In this document: in pieces, positions 18,498 to 27,572 of the stretch
Numbering within the stretch: position 1 is the first letter of the stretch
Layout: every line of letters begins with the position of its first letter
NCBI GenBank assembly: GCA_963747835.1
Contig: CAVVGO010000005.1
Location: forward strand, 3,410,001-3,474,000
DNA length: 64,000 bases
Reading direction: 5' to 3'
Source of the DNA: JAJPKK01 sp963747835
Lineage (GTDB): Bacteria; Pseudomonadota; Alphaproteobacteria; Rhizobiales; Xanthobacteraceae
Made by a program: the position numbers and the translations under genes
Notes under the pieces: model-generated
Database searches by the model: none
What the model was told of the DNA's origin: nothing
Seen by the model: only the letters and a program-made list of their open reading frames with translations

Positions 18498-19718
18498 TTA
18501 CGCCGCGACAAGGTGCCGGGACGACGCCATGGGTTGGGCGGCGTGGTGGGCCATCTGGTGAGCCATGTGCTCGGCCAATTCGTCAGCCACGAGCTGATCG
18601 CAATAGATGCGGGCGTCTTCGCGCGCCGCCTCGGTCGCAAAGCGGCGCAGCAGGATGAGGAGCGGCTCGACGTCGCCGATGTCGGTGCGCTCGCAGCTCG
18701 TCAGCACGCGCTCCACCATGCGCCGCTTGAGCCGGCTGGCGCCGATGAACTCGCCGTTGCCGTGGGCCTCGCGCACCGCCGTCAGCGCCTCGCGAAACGC
18801 CACGTAGGTCGAGGCCGGCAGGCCGGCCTTCTCGAACAGGGCGCGGAAGCCCGCATTGCCGCGATCGTGCACCAGCGCCTGCACGCGGGGGAGCGGCAGA
18901 TCGGAGAGCTCGGCGAGCGCGTCTTCGAACATCGCCATGTTGCCGGACAGGAGCGCCCGCAGCACCAGACCGGCATTGAGCTGGCCACTGGCGCGCAGGT
19001 GCCGGATCAGCGGGCGGGTGTCGTCGTCGGGGCCCAGCGCCGCGATGGTCACGGTCGCCTTCTCGCAGGCCTCGCGCACCACCTGCCGGGCGCGGTCGCG
19101 CTCGAGCCAGGCGCGGTCGGCGACGAAATCGCCGAGCAGGCGCGAAAGCATCAGGACCAACGCTTGGCGCGCCTTGAGCGGCAGGTCAGGCAGCGCGAAC
19201 AACGCCTCGCGGATGGCGCCGAGATGGCCGAACCTCTCCACGATGCGATCGATCGAGGACGGTGCGATGTCGGCCTGGGGATTCTCGATGGCGATGAGGC
19301 ACGCCTCCGGCGCCCCCACCTCGGCGATCGCGGCCGCGACCGCGCATTGCAGCGGCGAGCGCGCCGCAATGGCGGCCTGCACCGGGCAATCGCCGATCGC
19401 CACGTAGTCGACGAGTTCGGCATCGATGAAAAGCGGGGAGCGCTCCAGCACCATGGCGGCGATGTCCGGGTGATCCGACGCCAGCGCATGGATCACCGCA
19501 TGGGGGGCATCCGGGCTCGCGGCTAGCGCCTCGGCGAGCGCCTCGCGCACCAGCGGCGAGGGGTCGTCGACGAGCGTGATCATGGCGCCTTCGGCGGCTT
19601 CGCGATCGTCGGGGGCGAGGTCCGAATAGAGGTAGGCCCGCGCCAGTGCGCCGGTGGCCTCGGCACGCTCACCTGCGGAGGCCGTGCGCACCCAATGAAG
19701 AAACTGCCGAACGATCAT
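18498..19718 (-). CDS. DUF2336 domain protein (HEAT-like helical repeats)
   Basis: About 406 residues from MIVRQFLHWVRTAS; an ATG 36 bases earlier adds a short basic leader. The sequence is almost entirely short paired helices: DDPSPLVREALAEALAASP, HPDIAAMVLERSP, CPVQAAIAARSPLQCAVAAAIAEV. This matches DUF2336, an alphaproteobacterial family of HEAT-like repeats that probably mediates protein contacts; no enzyme activity is known. The C-terminus ends in a His/Met/Ala-rich tail (EHMAHQMAHHAAQPMA). It is cytoplasmic by sequence. It lies between the RidA gene and the lytic transglycosylase, all leftward. Confidence 0.8.
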   Translation of the reverse strand: MIVRQFLHWVRTASAGERAEATGALARAYLYSDLAPDDREAAEGAMITLVDDPSPLVREALAEALAASPDAPHAVIHALASDHPDIAAMVLERSPLFIDAELVDYVAIGDCPVQAAIAARSPLQCAVAAAIAEVGAPEACLIAIENPQADIAPSSIDRIVERFGHLGAIREALFALPDLPLKARQALVLMLSRLLGDFVADRAWLERDRARQVVREACEKATVTIAALGPDDDTRPLIRHLRASGQLNAGLVLRALLSGNMAMFEDALAELSDLPLPRVQALVHDRGNAGFRALFEKAGLPASTYVAFREALTAVREAHGNGEFIGASRLKRRMVERVLTSCERTDIGDVEPLLILLRRFATEAAREDARIYCDQLVADELAEHMAHQMAHHAAQPMASSRHLVAA

Positions 19719-19871
19719 TCTGCGACCACGCTGTTGCCCGCGACGCCACGTCAAGGCGTTGCAAACTCCAATCGTCGGAAGTCTAGATCGCGACGCTTAA
19801 CAAAGCGTTCACCATGAATTTTCACGAAGCCGCAAGGTCTGGCGCGATCGGACGGCGTCCATCATTGCCGC

Positions 19872-21020
19872 TCAGCGGCCGAACAGCCCGGCGGCGTCGC
19901 GCGGCTTGCCGCCGTACAGGTCGCCGGCGCCTTCGGGCGACGGCGGCGCGGCGGCGCCCGACGCCGGCGGCGAGTTCCCGGGCGCCGGCTGGGCCTTCCA
20001 TATATCCGGCACGAATTGCGGCGCCGACCCGTCGGCATCGCTGAACAACCCCCTGAAAAGCGGCGCCCCGACGGCGCCCGGCGCCGGCTTCGGCGCGGCC
20101 GTGGGAGCGACGACTGCCGGGACGGCGACCGGCACAGCGGGAGAAGCGGGCGCGGCAGATGCGCCCCGGTTCGCGACCGCCGGCCGCGCGGCGCCGAGAG
20201 CGGCAGCGGGGTTGATCGCAGCGGCAGCGGTGATGACCGGAGCGCTCTGGGCCGTATAAGCGGCCGAAGCTGTTGCGGGCGCAGATGTGGCGGGCGCCGA
20301 AGTCGCGGGCGCGATGGCGCCGAACACCGACGCGATGACGCGTCCAAGATCGAACGGCGGCGGACCGGCCGTGGCTGCCACGCTGGAGACACGCGCACCG
20401 TCGTAGCGACCGATCAGTGCGCCGTAGACATCGGAGACGCTGCGCGAATTGCCCTGGCGGTCGTAGAAGATCGCGCGGTTCGCTTCGGCGGCCGCCGGAA
20501 ATGCCGCATCCGCGGGGGCGCCCGGACTGGCGGCGACCAGCGCCGTCAGCCTGATGGCGCCGGCGGAGCCGAGCACATGGGCGATATAAAGCTCACCGTC
20601 CGTCGGCTTGCGGCCGAGCCGCGCCGTGAGTTGGCCGGCATTATCGCGCGTCAGCGCCCCCGCCATGGCGGCATTGGCGGTGGGATCATCGCGCAATGCC
20701 ATGATGTCACGGCGCATCGCAGCGTCCGGCACCTCGTAGCGGCCCGGCCCCGTCTGCACGATGGCGGCGGCGTAGCGCCCATAACCGAGGCTCGGGCCCG
20801 AGCGCTTGAGCGTGGCGAGCCAGGTCTGCTCGATGAACTGATAGAGGCCGCGTGCCGAGGACGTGGTCGAGGCGGCCTGCGGGTTCATGCTCGATTCCGC
20901 CTGGGCGGTCGCCAGCATATAGTCGAAGCTCGCGCCGGTGGCATCGGCGGCGCGCTCGATGGCGTCGGCCACGCTCGGAGGCGCGGACGGATTGAATATG
21001 CCGCTGATGTCCATGGTCAC
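19872..21020 (-). CDS. lytic transglycosylase (SLT domain) with Pro/Ala-rich C-terminal tail
   Basis: 382 residues. The SLT fold begins at once: ASFDYMLATAQAESSMNPQA (catalytic Glu in AES), then SSARGLYQFIEQTWLATL and GELYIAHVLGSAGAIRL. From about residue 230 the protein is low-complexity Ala/Pro/Val to the end. It has no ordinary signal peptide, a pattern seen in transglycosylases exported by flagellar or other specialised systems, so the export route is unclear. It would cleave peptidoglycan glycan strands. Next to the DUF2336 gene, same strand. Confidence 0.85.
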   Translation of the reverse strand: MTMDISGIFNPSAPPSVADAIERAADATGASFDYMLATAQAESSMNPQAASTTSSARGLYQFIEQTWLATLKRSGPSLGYGRYAAAIVQTGPGRYEVPDAAMRRDIMALRDDPTANAAMAGALTRDNAGQLTARLGRKPTDGELYIAHVLGSAGAIRLTALVAASPGAPADAAFPAAAEANRAIFYDRQGNSRSVSDVYGALIGRYDGARVSSVAATAGPPPFDLGRVIASVFGAIAPATSAPATSAPATASAAYTAQSAPVITAAAAINPAAALGAARPAVANRGASAAPASPAVPVAVPAVVAPTAAPKPAPGAVGAPLFRGLFSDADGSAPQFVPDIWKAQPAPGNSPPASGAAAPPSPEGAGDLYGGKPRDAAGLFGR

Positions 21021-21124
21021 GGCCGTCGACGGCGCGTTCTGCGCCGGTTCGCACCATTGGCAATTATGGTAAACGAAACGTTAACGCGCCGCCCGGCGGC
21101 CGGCCGGCGCGCGGGAGAAGGACC

Positions 21125-21607
21125 ATGACGACGACGGGCGCGCGGCACAAACGCGGCGGCATCTATTTCGACGATTTCGTCGCCGGCGAGATTTTCGAAC
21201 ACCGCTACTACCGCACCGTGACCCAGATGGACAACATGCTGTTCTCCAACATGACGCTCAATCCGCAGCCGCTTCACATCGACCGGCATTTCTGCGAGCA
21301 GGAGACCGAGTGGGGCCAGCCGCTGATGAACTCGCTGTTCACGCTCGGCCTGATGATCGGGATGTCGGTATCCGACCTCACCACCGGCACCACCATCGCC
21401 AATCTCGGCATGACCGACGTCAAGTTCCCGCATCCGGTGTTCGAGAACGACACCCTGCACGCAACGACGGAAGTCGCCGGGAAGCGCGCCTCGAAATCGC
21501 GCCCAGGCGCCGGCATCGTCGAACTGATTCATCGTTGCTACAATCAGAGCGACAAGCTGGTCGCCGAATGCCGGCGCAGCGCGTTCATCCTGATGCGGCC
21601 GGCGTGA
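21125..21607 (+). CDS. MaoC-family (hotdog) dehydratase
   Basis: 160 residues. The hotdog hydratase core is clear: GIYFDDFVAGEIFEHRYYRT, FSNMTLNPQPLHIDRHFCEQ with the N...H catalytic pair expected for (R)-hydratases, LFTLGLMIGMSVSD, and VKFPHPVFENDTLHATTEV. It is closest in style to mesaconyl-CoA / beta-methylmalyl-CoA dehydratase-like single-domain enzymes. Its stop overlaps the start of the next gene, a CoA-ester lyase, which strongly suggests joint action on a C4-C5 hydroxyacyl-CoA. Cytoplasmic. Confidence 0.88.
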   Translation: MTTTGARHKRGGIYFDDFVAGEIFEHRYYRTVTQMDNMLFSNMTLNPQPLHIDRHFCEQETEWGQPLMNSLFTLGLMIGMSVSDLTTGTTIANLGMTDVKFPHPVFENDTLHATTEVAGKRASKSRPGAGIVELIHRCYNQSDKLVAECRRSAFILMRPA

Positions 21608-22491
21608 TGCGTTCGCTGCTGTTCGTTCCGGCCGATGCGCCAAGAAAGCTCGACAAGGCGCTCGACTGCGGCGCCGATGCCATCATCGTGGACCTGGAGG
21701 ATTCAGTCGCACCGGCCCGCAAGGACGCGGCGCGCCTCGCCGCGGCGGGCTTCCTGCGCGAGGCGGCGGCGCGGCCCGCCCGCCCGCGGCTGCTGGTGCG
21801 GGTCAACGGCCTGTCAACCGGTCGCATCGACGAGGACCTCGACGCCGTGGTGCCGGCGCAGCCCGACGCTATCATGTTGCCCAAGGCCGAAGGCGGCGCG
21901 TCGGTCATTCATGCGGATGCCAAGCTCACGGCGCTCGAAGCCCTGTATGGCCTCCCCGAGGGATCGATCGGGATCGTGGCGATCGCGACCGAGACCGCCC
22001 AAGCGCTTTTTCTCGCCGGCACCTATCGCGGTGCAAGCACGCGGCTGTCGGCTCTCACCTGGGGCGCCGAGGATCTTTCGGCCGAACTCGGTGCGGAAGC
22101 CAATCGCGACCACGACGGCAACTTCCTAGACCCCTACCGGCTCGCCCGCACGCTGTGCCTTGCGGCGGCGACCGCCGCCGAGGTGGCGGCGGTCGACACC
22201 GTCTATGTGGATTTCCGCAACAATGCCGGCCTGCGTCGCGAGTGCGAAGCCGCCCGCCGCGACGGCTTCACCGGCAAGATGGCCATCCATCCGGCCCAGG
22301 TCGCCACCATCAATGACGTCTTCACACCCAAGCCCGACGCCGTCGCCAAGGCGAGGGCGATCATCGCGGCCTTCGCGGCCTCCCCGGGCGCCGGCGTGGT
22401 CGGCATCGACGGCGTGATGTACGACCGCCCCCACATGGCGAAGGCGGAGCGGCTGCTGGCGCGTGCGAAGGCGGCGGGGATTGGGGGGTGA
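21607..22491 (+). CDS. HpcH/HpaI-family CoA-ester lyase (malyl-/citramalyl-CoA lyase or CitE-like)
   Basis: 294 residues starting at ATG 21607, sharing bases with the stop of the MaoC gene (TGATG coupling). MRSLLFVPADAPRKLDKAL, ADAIIVDLEDSVAP, LLVRVNGLSTG, DAIMLPKAEG and IGIVAIATETAQAL are the classic CitE/Mcl blocks, with Arg, Glu and Asp for Mg2+/CoA-ester binding. GFTGKMAIHPAQV is the C-terminal signature. With the hydratase it should interconvert an unsaturated acyl-CoA and glyoxylate/pyruvate plus a smaller CoA ester. The exact substrate is uncertain. Confidence 0.9.
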   Translation: MRSLLFVPADAPRKLDKALDCGADAIIVDLEDSVAPARKDAARLAAAGFLREAAARPARPRLLVRVNGLSTGRIDEDLDAVVPAQPDAIMLPKAEGGASVIHADAKLTALEALYGLPEGSIGIVAIATETAQALFLAGTYRGASTRLSALTWGAEDLSAELGAEANRDHDGNFLDPYRLARTLCLAAATAAEVAAVDTVYVDFRNNAGLRRECEAARRDGFTGKMAIHPAQVATINDVFTPKPDAVAKARAIIAAFAASPGAGVVGIDGVMYDRPHMAKAERLLARAKAAGIGG

Positions 22492-22527
22492 GGATGCCGA
22501 CGGGTTCTTCCGGCTAAACCGCGAATA

Positions 22528-22565
22528 CAAAAACGGCTCCCATCGTTCGATGGGAGCCGTTTTTC
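22528..22565. terminator. bidirectional intrinsic terminator
   Basis: AAAAACGGCTCCCATCG and its exact complement CGATGGGAGCCGTTTTT lie 2 bp apart, about 37 bp after the lyase stop and about 50 bp from the stop of the convergent small exported-protein gene. A-tract and T-tract flank the stem, so it can serve both strands. Confidence 0.92.
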
Positions 22566-22616
22566 GGAACGGGGGTAGGCTATACGGCCTTCGCGCCCGC
22601 AATCAGAGATAGTCGA

Positions 22617-22892
22617 TCAGCCGTTGCCGCCAGCGCCGGATGCACTCTCGGCGCCGCCGCGATCGCGGTTCATTTCGAACCGGATGCTCGGATCGGGATC
22701 GGAGCCGTATCCCGCACCGGTCGACGGGCGGGCAGCGCGGGCCGGGCCGGCGGAACCGTAGGCATCCGCAGGCAACTGCGTCTTGACATGATGGATCGTG
22801 GACTTGTGTTGGCTCTGCGCGAAGGCCGGGCCCTGAACCGAAAGAACGGTCAGAAGCGCAGCAGCGGCGGCGAGGTTCAGTTTGGCAGACAT
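22617..22892 (-). CDS. small exported protein of unknown function
   Basis: 91 residues with a signal peptide MSAKLNLAAAAALLTVLSVQGPAFAQ. The mature part is 65 residues, Gly/Ser/Pro/Arg-rich, with SIRFEMNRDRGGAES near the end. A Shine-Dalgarno-like AAGGAGAA lies just upstream. It ends close to a bidirectional terminator. Similar small periplasmic proteins are common in Bradyrhizobium; no domain or function is recognisable. Confidence 0.65.
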   Translation of the reverse strand: MSAKLNLAAAAALLTVLSVQGPAFAQSQHKSTIHHVKTQLPADAYGSAGPARAARPSTGAGYGSDPDPSIRFEMNRDRGGAESASGAGGNG

Positions 22893-23436
22893 GATCAGTT
22901 CTCCTTTTTGGAACGTGCAAGAAGTCGCAGTTGGTTTTCATCGAGGGATTGAGGCGTTCACCGCCACCGTCGTCGACATTTGCGCCAGCGCGGGTGACGC
23001 CGGAGCTATAAGTCTCCCCGGTTGATCGCGAAAATAGCCGAAATACCGCAACGCACAAGACCTCGGTGGATCACGAGATGGTGTCCGAAATGTTTACTGT
23101 TTATATGGTTTTAATGCGAGTTGTAGCGAAAAGCCTAACGGCGTTTCTATCGCCGGCCCGATTTTGTATATGGCATCGCACAACTGCCGATATTGGTGAC
23201 CGATTTATGAATTGCGGCGGCATATCCGGCACGGGCGATTGCCGCAAACGCATGCAATTTGGTCGATTCCGATATGCGCTGACCGGGTGACTGGCACGTA
23301 CCTGAGTGTGGGGTTGTGAGGACCTCGCCGCGAAATTCCGGCTTGATTCGGTCAGCCTGGAGGAATCCCCCCAGCCGCGGCAAGTCTCCTTGGGCCCAAA
23401 CAGGCAGGCCCCCAGACGCGGTCGCTGCCGCCGAAC
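22893..23436. other. intergenic region without genes
   Basis: About 540 bp, somewhat richer in A+T at 23080-23220 than its surroundings. It is upstream of the small exported protein and downstream of hisI. Short open frames here lack coding character. No RNA gene or repeat seen. Confidence 0.5.
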
Positions 23437-23982
23437 CTATTCCGGCTTGTCGGGGCCGGAGGCCGGTGCGCCATAAACCGCGGCGGGATCGAATACCCGC
23501 TCGCCGTCGCGGAATTCCAGCATCAGCGGCGCGCCCGGCCCGGCCTGGACGACGGCGCGATAGAAGCAGGAGCGCCGCCCCGTGTGGCAGGCGCCGGCGC
23601 CGGCCTGCTCGACCTTGAGCCACAATACGTCCTGGTCGCAGTCAACCCGCATCTCGATCACGGTGAGGACGTGCCCGGAGGTCTCGCCCTTCTTCCACAG
23701 TGCACTCCGCGAGCGGCTATAGAGCCAAACCTCGCCCGATCGCACTGTGCGCGCCAGCGCCTCGACGTTCATGTGGGCGACCATCAGCAATTCGCCCGAT
23801 CGCGCGTCGGTGATCACGCAGGTGAGAAGGCCCGCGGCATCGAACCGCGGCGCGAACGCCAAGCCTTCCTCGATCTCTTCCTCGATCTTCGGGGCGGAGC
23901 CCGGCGGCGAAATGGCGGATGTGGTCAAGTTGCTTTCCTCTTTCGAGGTCAGGGAAACGATGGAATAGTTGAACGCGGACAT
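23437..23982 (-). CDS. hisI: phosphoribosyl-AMP cyclohydrolase
   Basis: 181 residues; the first ~30 are a variable leader and a start nearer PPGSAPKIEEEIEEG is possible. The core has GLLTCVITDARSGELLMVAHMN, LYSRSRSALWKKGETSGHV, RVDCDQDVLWLKVEQ and ACHTGRRSCFYR, with the Cys and Asp ligands for Zn2+ and Mg2+. It opens the ring of phosphoribosyl-AMP in histidine biosynthesis. As usual in alphaproteobacteria it is separate from hisE. It lies downstream of folE, same strand. Confidence 0.95.
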   Translation of the reverse strand: MSAFNYSIVSLTSKEESNLTTSAISPPGSAPKIEEEIEEGLAFAPRFDAAGLLTCVITDARSGELLMVAHMNVEALARTVRSGEVWLYSRSRSALWKKGETSGHVLTVIEMRVDCDQDVLWLKVEQAGAGACHTGRRSCFYRAVVQAGPGAPLMLEFRDGERVFDPAAVYGAPASGPDKPE

Positions 23983-24080
23983 GGCGCTGCGCGCCTTTGC
24001 CTACCCAACGCACGACGTACCGGCCGCCAGAGCGCGATGCATTAAGGTTGAATCGGCATCACGCTCCATCTCTTTGTTTT

Positions 24081-24130
24081 GGAGCATGATCTTGTCCGAA
24101 AAGTCTGCAACTTTTCGGGATCGTGCTCTA
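24081..24130. repeat. dispersed palindromic repeat overlapping the end of folE
   Basis: GGAGCATGATCTTGTCCGAA, an AAGTCTGCAACTT centre and its near-complement TTCGGGATCGTGCTCTAG form an imperfect palindrome. The pattern is widespread in Bradyrhizobium-type genomes. The folE stop codon lies in its right arm, so the hairpin may also terminate folE or protect its message. Confidence 0.7.
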
Positions 24131-24772
24131 GCGCTCGCGCACCAGCGAGATGAAACGCACCTGCTGGGACGGATCCTCCCGGAACAGCCCGGTGAACTGA
24201 GTCGTCACCGTCGATGAGCCATGTTTCTCGACGCCACGCAGCGACATGCAGGTGTGCTCGGCCTCGACCATCACGGCGACGCCGCGCGGCTTGAGCACTT
24301 CGTCGATGGCGGCCACGACCTGCGAGGTGAGATGCTCCTGGGTCTGGAGGCGGTGCGCGAACACGTCGATAAGGCGGGCGAGCTTCGACAGCCCGACGAC
24401 GCGCTCGACCGGAACGTAGGCGACATGAGCCTTGCCGTAGAACGGCATCATGTGGTGCTCGCAATGGGAGTGGAACGGGATGTTGCGAACCAGGACGAAG
24501 TCGTCATAGCCCCCCATTTCGCTGAAGGTGCGATCGAGCACCTCCACGGGGTCTTCGCGATAGCCGGCGTAGAGTTCCTCGAAGGCCGAAACCACGCGCT
24601 TGGGTGTGTCGAGCAGGCCTTCGCGGGCCGGATTGTCGCCGACATAGGCAATCAGGGTGCGAACCGCAGCCTCGGCCTCGTGGCGCGAGGGCCGCGGAAC
24701 CATCGGAACGGGGGCGCCGCTGATCTCGGCAGGCAAAGTGGGGGTAGCAGGCTTCTTGAGTGCGGTATCCAT
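24128..24772 (-). CDS. folE: GTP cyclohydrolase I
   Basis: 214 residues from MDTALKKPATP at 24772; an in-frame ATG 57 bases upstream is less likely. The type I enzyme motifs are present: REGLLDTPKRV, PFHSHCEHHMMPFYGKAHVAY (Zn ligands Cys and His), RLQTQEHLTSQV and VMVEAEHTCMSLRGVEKHGS. It converts GTP to dihydroneopterin triphosphate, the first step toward tetrahydrofolate. It is divergent from the IscU-like gene. The stop lies in a palindromic repeat. Confidence 0.96.
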   Translation of the reverse strand: MDTALKKPATPTLPAEISGAPVPMVPRPSRHEAEAAVRTLIAYVGDNPAREGLLDTPKRVVSAFEELYAGYREDPVEVLDRTFSEMGGYDDFVLVRNIPFHSHCEHHMMPFYGKAHVAYVPVERVVGLSKLARLIDVFAHRLQTQEHLTSQVVAAIDEVLKPRGVAVMVEAEHTCMSLRGVEKHGSSTVTTQFTGLFREDPSQQVRFISLVRER

Positions 24773-25027
24773 GGACGATCGCTCCGTTCGACCGGAGTTC
24801 TCGGCAACGCCGGACCCCGGGGGTGTCACCGGGTCGCGTCGTCCGCCTCCTGCCGGGAACCACCGTCAAGAGCCGCGGGACGCCGCATTCCCAAAACGCA
24901 TGTCTCTCCCTATGTGTGGGGAAACGCGAGCCGGAGAAAGCTTCCCTCCAAACCCGCACGCTACCTATATAATGATCTGCCGGCGACGCACAATCGGACC
25001 GCCCGGTGAAACCGACAGCGGGCCATC

Positions 25028-25492
25028 ATGCTCAACGACATCTACAACAGCAAAATCCTGGAACTCGCTGGAAACATTCCAAGACTCGGCCGCTTGCCGG
25101 ACCCGGACGCAACCGCGACCGCCCATTCCAAGCTGTGCGGATCGACGGTGATCATCGATCTCAAGATGGATGGCGACACGGTGACGGATTTTGCCCATGA
25201 CGTGAAGGCCTGCGCGCTCGGCCAGGCATCGTCCTCGATCATGGCGCGGCATATTGTGGGCGCCAGCGCCGACGAACTGCGCAAGCTGCGCGAGGACGTC
25301 CGCCGCATGCTCAAGGAAAACGGCGCACCGCCCGCCACCGGCCGCTGGGCCGACGTCGCGGTGCTGGAGCCGGTGCGCGACTATAAGGCGCGCCACGCCT
25401 CCACCCTGCTCACCTTCGATGCGGTGGTATCGGCGATCGACCAGATCGCCGCCAAGCGCGCGACGGTGCAAAAGTCCGACGCCCACGCGTAG
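25028..25492 (+). CDS. IscU/NifU-N-like iron-sulfur scaffold protein
   Basis: 154 residues. MLNDIYNSKILELAGNIPR, then AHSKLCGSTVIIDLKMDGD (first Cys) and DFAHDVKACALGQASSSIMA (second Cys) match the U-type scaffold fold. The third cluster Cys, expected around RHxCALL, is replaced: KARHASTLLTF has Ser or Ala there. So it may bind a cluster differently or act in another way. This variant, between folE and yidD, is conserved in position in Bradyrhizobiaceae as far as I recall. Cytoplasmic. Confidence 0.82.
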   Translation: MLNDIYNSKILELAGNIPRLGRLPDPDATATAHSKLCGSTVIIDLKMDGDTVTDFAHDVKACALGQASSSIMARHIVGASADELRKLREDVRRMLKENGAPPATGRWADVAVLEPVRDYKARHASTLLTFDAVVSAIDQIAAKRATVQKSDAHA

Positions 25493-25533
25493 CCATCATT
25501 GGCGGCGACAACCCCGCGCGACGTCCGTGCCGA

Positions 25534-26883
25534 CTACTGGGCGAGCGAGCGGGCGTCGGCCTGGACGCGGACGTCGGTGCGGCCGCGCGAGGCCTGGGCG
25601 CAGGACTTCTCGAGGTCCTGGAAATTGCGCCCGAAGCCGGCGTTGCCGACCCGGATGACGGTGCGCGGATTGCCGGTGCTCTCGGTCTCCAGAGTCATCG
25701 ACGCCGGGCCATCGCCGGCCAGGGTACGTACCAGCGCGGCCGGCAGCATGGCGCTGGCGACCGATTCCATATCGCCGCGCCGCATTTTCTTCTCCGAGGA
25801 GCCGATCCTGAGCGGCTGGACATGATCCTCGATCATCAGGGCGATCCGGGTGATGGCGCGCGGCAGCCCCCGCTCGGCGGAGCCCGAGCGGACTTCGTGG
25901 TACGTCAAGGCGAAGGTTTCCGGCGCGGTCCCGCATGCGATGGTGAGGTCGAAGCTCCCGAGCCGCTCGCCCTCGAAGGTGAGCGGATGGGTGCGCCCGA
26001 GCGCCGGCTGGCCGGCGCGGGTGAGCGGGACCCAGCCGCGTCCATTGATAAGGGTGCCGTCCTCCGGGACGGTGGCTGGCCCCGCGGCAGTCTTGATGAG
26101 AGCGGGCGCCTCGCCCACGTCGCCGGCCAGAACGAGGCGCGTGCGGCGCATTTCGTCGCGGCTGAGCGCCCGCATCGGTTCCCACGGCGGCACCTTGAGC
26201 GACAGCGCGACGAGTTCGACGTCGCCGCCCATCTCCACGGTGTATTGCATGATGCTGCCGATGTCGCGTTGGACCACCACGAGATCCTCGGCCGAGTAGT
26301 TCGCCGCCACCGCATCGTCGCGGCGGTCGCCGAGCCAGATTTGATGGACCAGCACACGCGCATCGGGCGGCACTTCGCGCTGCGCGCCGCCGAGCAGCAC
26401 GAAGGTGCACATGGATTGACAATCGGCGCGGGCAACCAGTTCGGCGTATTTGGCACCGGCCTTGCCGCGGCGCTCGAGGACGCGGCCGACCGTGGTGGCG
26501 AAACCGAACCGACGGATGGCGCGGCCGAGATCGAGTGCGCCGAGCACCGAGCCGCCGTCGGATTGGAGAACCACGACCGCGCCCGCCACGCCCTGCACGG
26601 CGGAGTCGCGGATGAAAGCTTGGAACTGACGCGCGGTGTCGGACGTTATCATCCCGGACGCGGCAATCAGAGGGCGGCAGCGCGCGCCGCAGGCGTCGGA
26701 CGGCCCCTCGGTCATGAGGCCGAAATGCATAGGCTGGGTCGTACTATCGGTCGCCGCCGCAGGGGGTTCGGGCGTGCCGGCCATGCCGGAGAAACAACAG
26801 GCCGTCAGTGCCAAGCCCCCGAGTACCAATCCCTGCAGCATGGATCTGCGGACCACGAGTCCTCCGACGAAAGCGCGCGACAT
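25534..26883 (-). CDS. COG3904-type ClpP/crotonase-fold periplasmic lipoprotein
   Basis: 449 residues; a second start, MLQGLVLGGLALTACCFSG at 26841, gives a compact lipoprotein signal (lipobox LTAC). Residues ~75-235 have a ClpP/crotonase-like pattern: GAVVVLQSDGGSVLGALDLG, CQSMCTFVLLGGAQREVP and VLVHQIWLGDRR, as in COG3904 'predicted periplasmic protein'. The C-terminal 200 residues form a beta-rich domain of unknown type (EDGTLINGRGWVPLTR, FDLTIACGTAPETFALTYHE). Catalytic Ser/His of ClpP are not certain. Role unknown. Confidence 0.72.
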   Translation of the reverse strand: MSRAFVGGLVVRRSMLQGLVLGGLALTACCFSGMAGTPEPPAAATDSTTQPMHFGLMTEGPSDACGARCRPLIAASGMITSDTARQFQAFIRDSAVQGVAGAVVVLQSDGGSVLGALDLGRAIRRFGFATTVGRVLERRGKAGAKYAELVARADCQSMCTFVLLGGAQREVPPDARVLVHQIWLGDRRDDAVAANYSAEDLVVVQRDIGSIMQYTVEMGGDVELVALSLKVPPWEPMRALSRDEMRRTRLVLAGDVGEAPALIKTAAGPATVPEDGTLINGRGWVPLTRAGQPALGRTHPLTFEGERLGSFDLTIACGTAPETFALTYHEVRSGSAERGLPRAITRIALMIEDHVQPLRIGSSEKKMRRGDMESVASAMLPAALVRTLAGDGPASMTLETESTGNPRTVIRVGNAGFGRNFQDLEKSCAQASRGRTDVRVQADARSLAQ

Positions 26884-27219
26884 GGATACCCCGCTGCGAC
26901 GCGGTTGCCGCGTCGTCCCCGTCCCTGATTCGATCTAGTGGTGCCTCCTCCGGCACCGAAATCATTACGCAAGAATGACGCCAATTTCCAGTCCAAAGGC
27001 AACACGCCTCGAATTTCTCACATCAATCTGAGACCTGAGACATTGCAGAGACTTGGCGTAGTGTCTTCGGGCGCGGTGTTGCCGTAACGTCTTCCCGTAA
27101 CCACATGGTCGAACAGCGGGCATGACCGCCTTCCGTTCGCGGGACTTGCGGCGCAAGTTCCACGCGGATTTTCGCACTTGAAGTTCCGCGCACAAAATTC
27201 CACGCAATCGTTGCACGCG

Positions 27220-27549
27220 ATGACCGCACCGCGGATATCGGACGCCAAGCAAAACGTCGCACAGCTGCTCGCGCGCGCGATGCTGAAGGCGTACCAGCTG
27301 ACGCTGTCGCCGCTCATCGGCTCCGATTGCCGCCACCTGCCGACCTGCTCGCACTATGCGGACGAGGCCTTGGCGCGTCACGGCTTCTGGGCGGGCGGCT
27401 GGATGACGCTGGCGCGTCTCCTGCGCTGCCAGCCCTTCGGCACCTCCGGCCTCGACTTCGTGCCCGCCGAGCCGCCCTCCGGCGCACGCTGGTATCTGCC
27501 GTGGCGCTATGGCCGCTGGCGCGGCACCAATTCGCAACCGTCCCCCTGA
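27220..27549 (+). CDS. yidD: membrane-protein insertion efficiency factor YidD
   Basis: 109 residues from MTAPRISDAK; an upstream ATG at 27178 adds 14 residues. The YidD signature is unmistakable: AYQLTLSPLIGSDCRHLPTCSHYADEALARHG, followed by GGWMTLARLLRCQPFG. An amphipathic inner-membrane-associated protein that aids YidC-dependent insertion. Here it is away from rpmH/rnpA, near thrS and the IscU-like gene, which is the usual arrangement in Bradyrhizobium relatives. Confidence 0.93.
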   Translation: MTAPRISDAKQNVAQLLARAMLKAYQLTLSPLIGSDCRHLPTCSHYADEALARHGFWAGGWMTLARLLRCQPFGTSGLDFVPAEPPSGARWYLPWRYGRWRGTNSQPSP

Positions 27550-27572
27550 GCGTATCATCGACCCCCCGCCCT

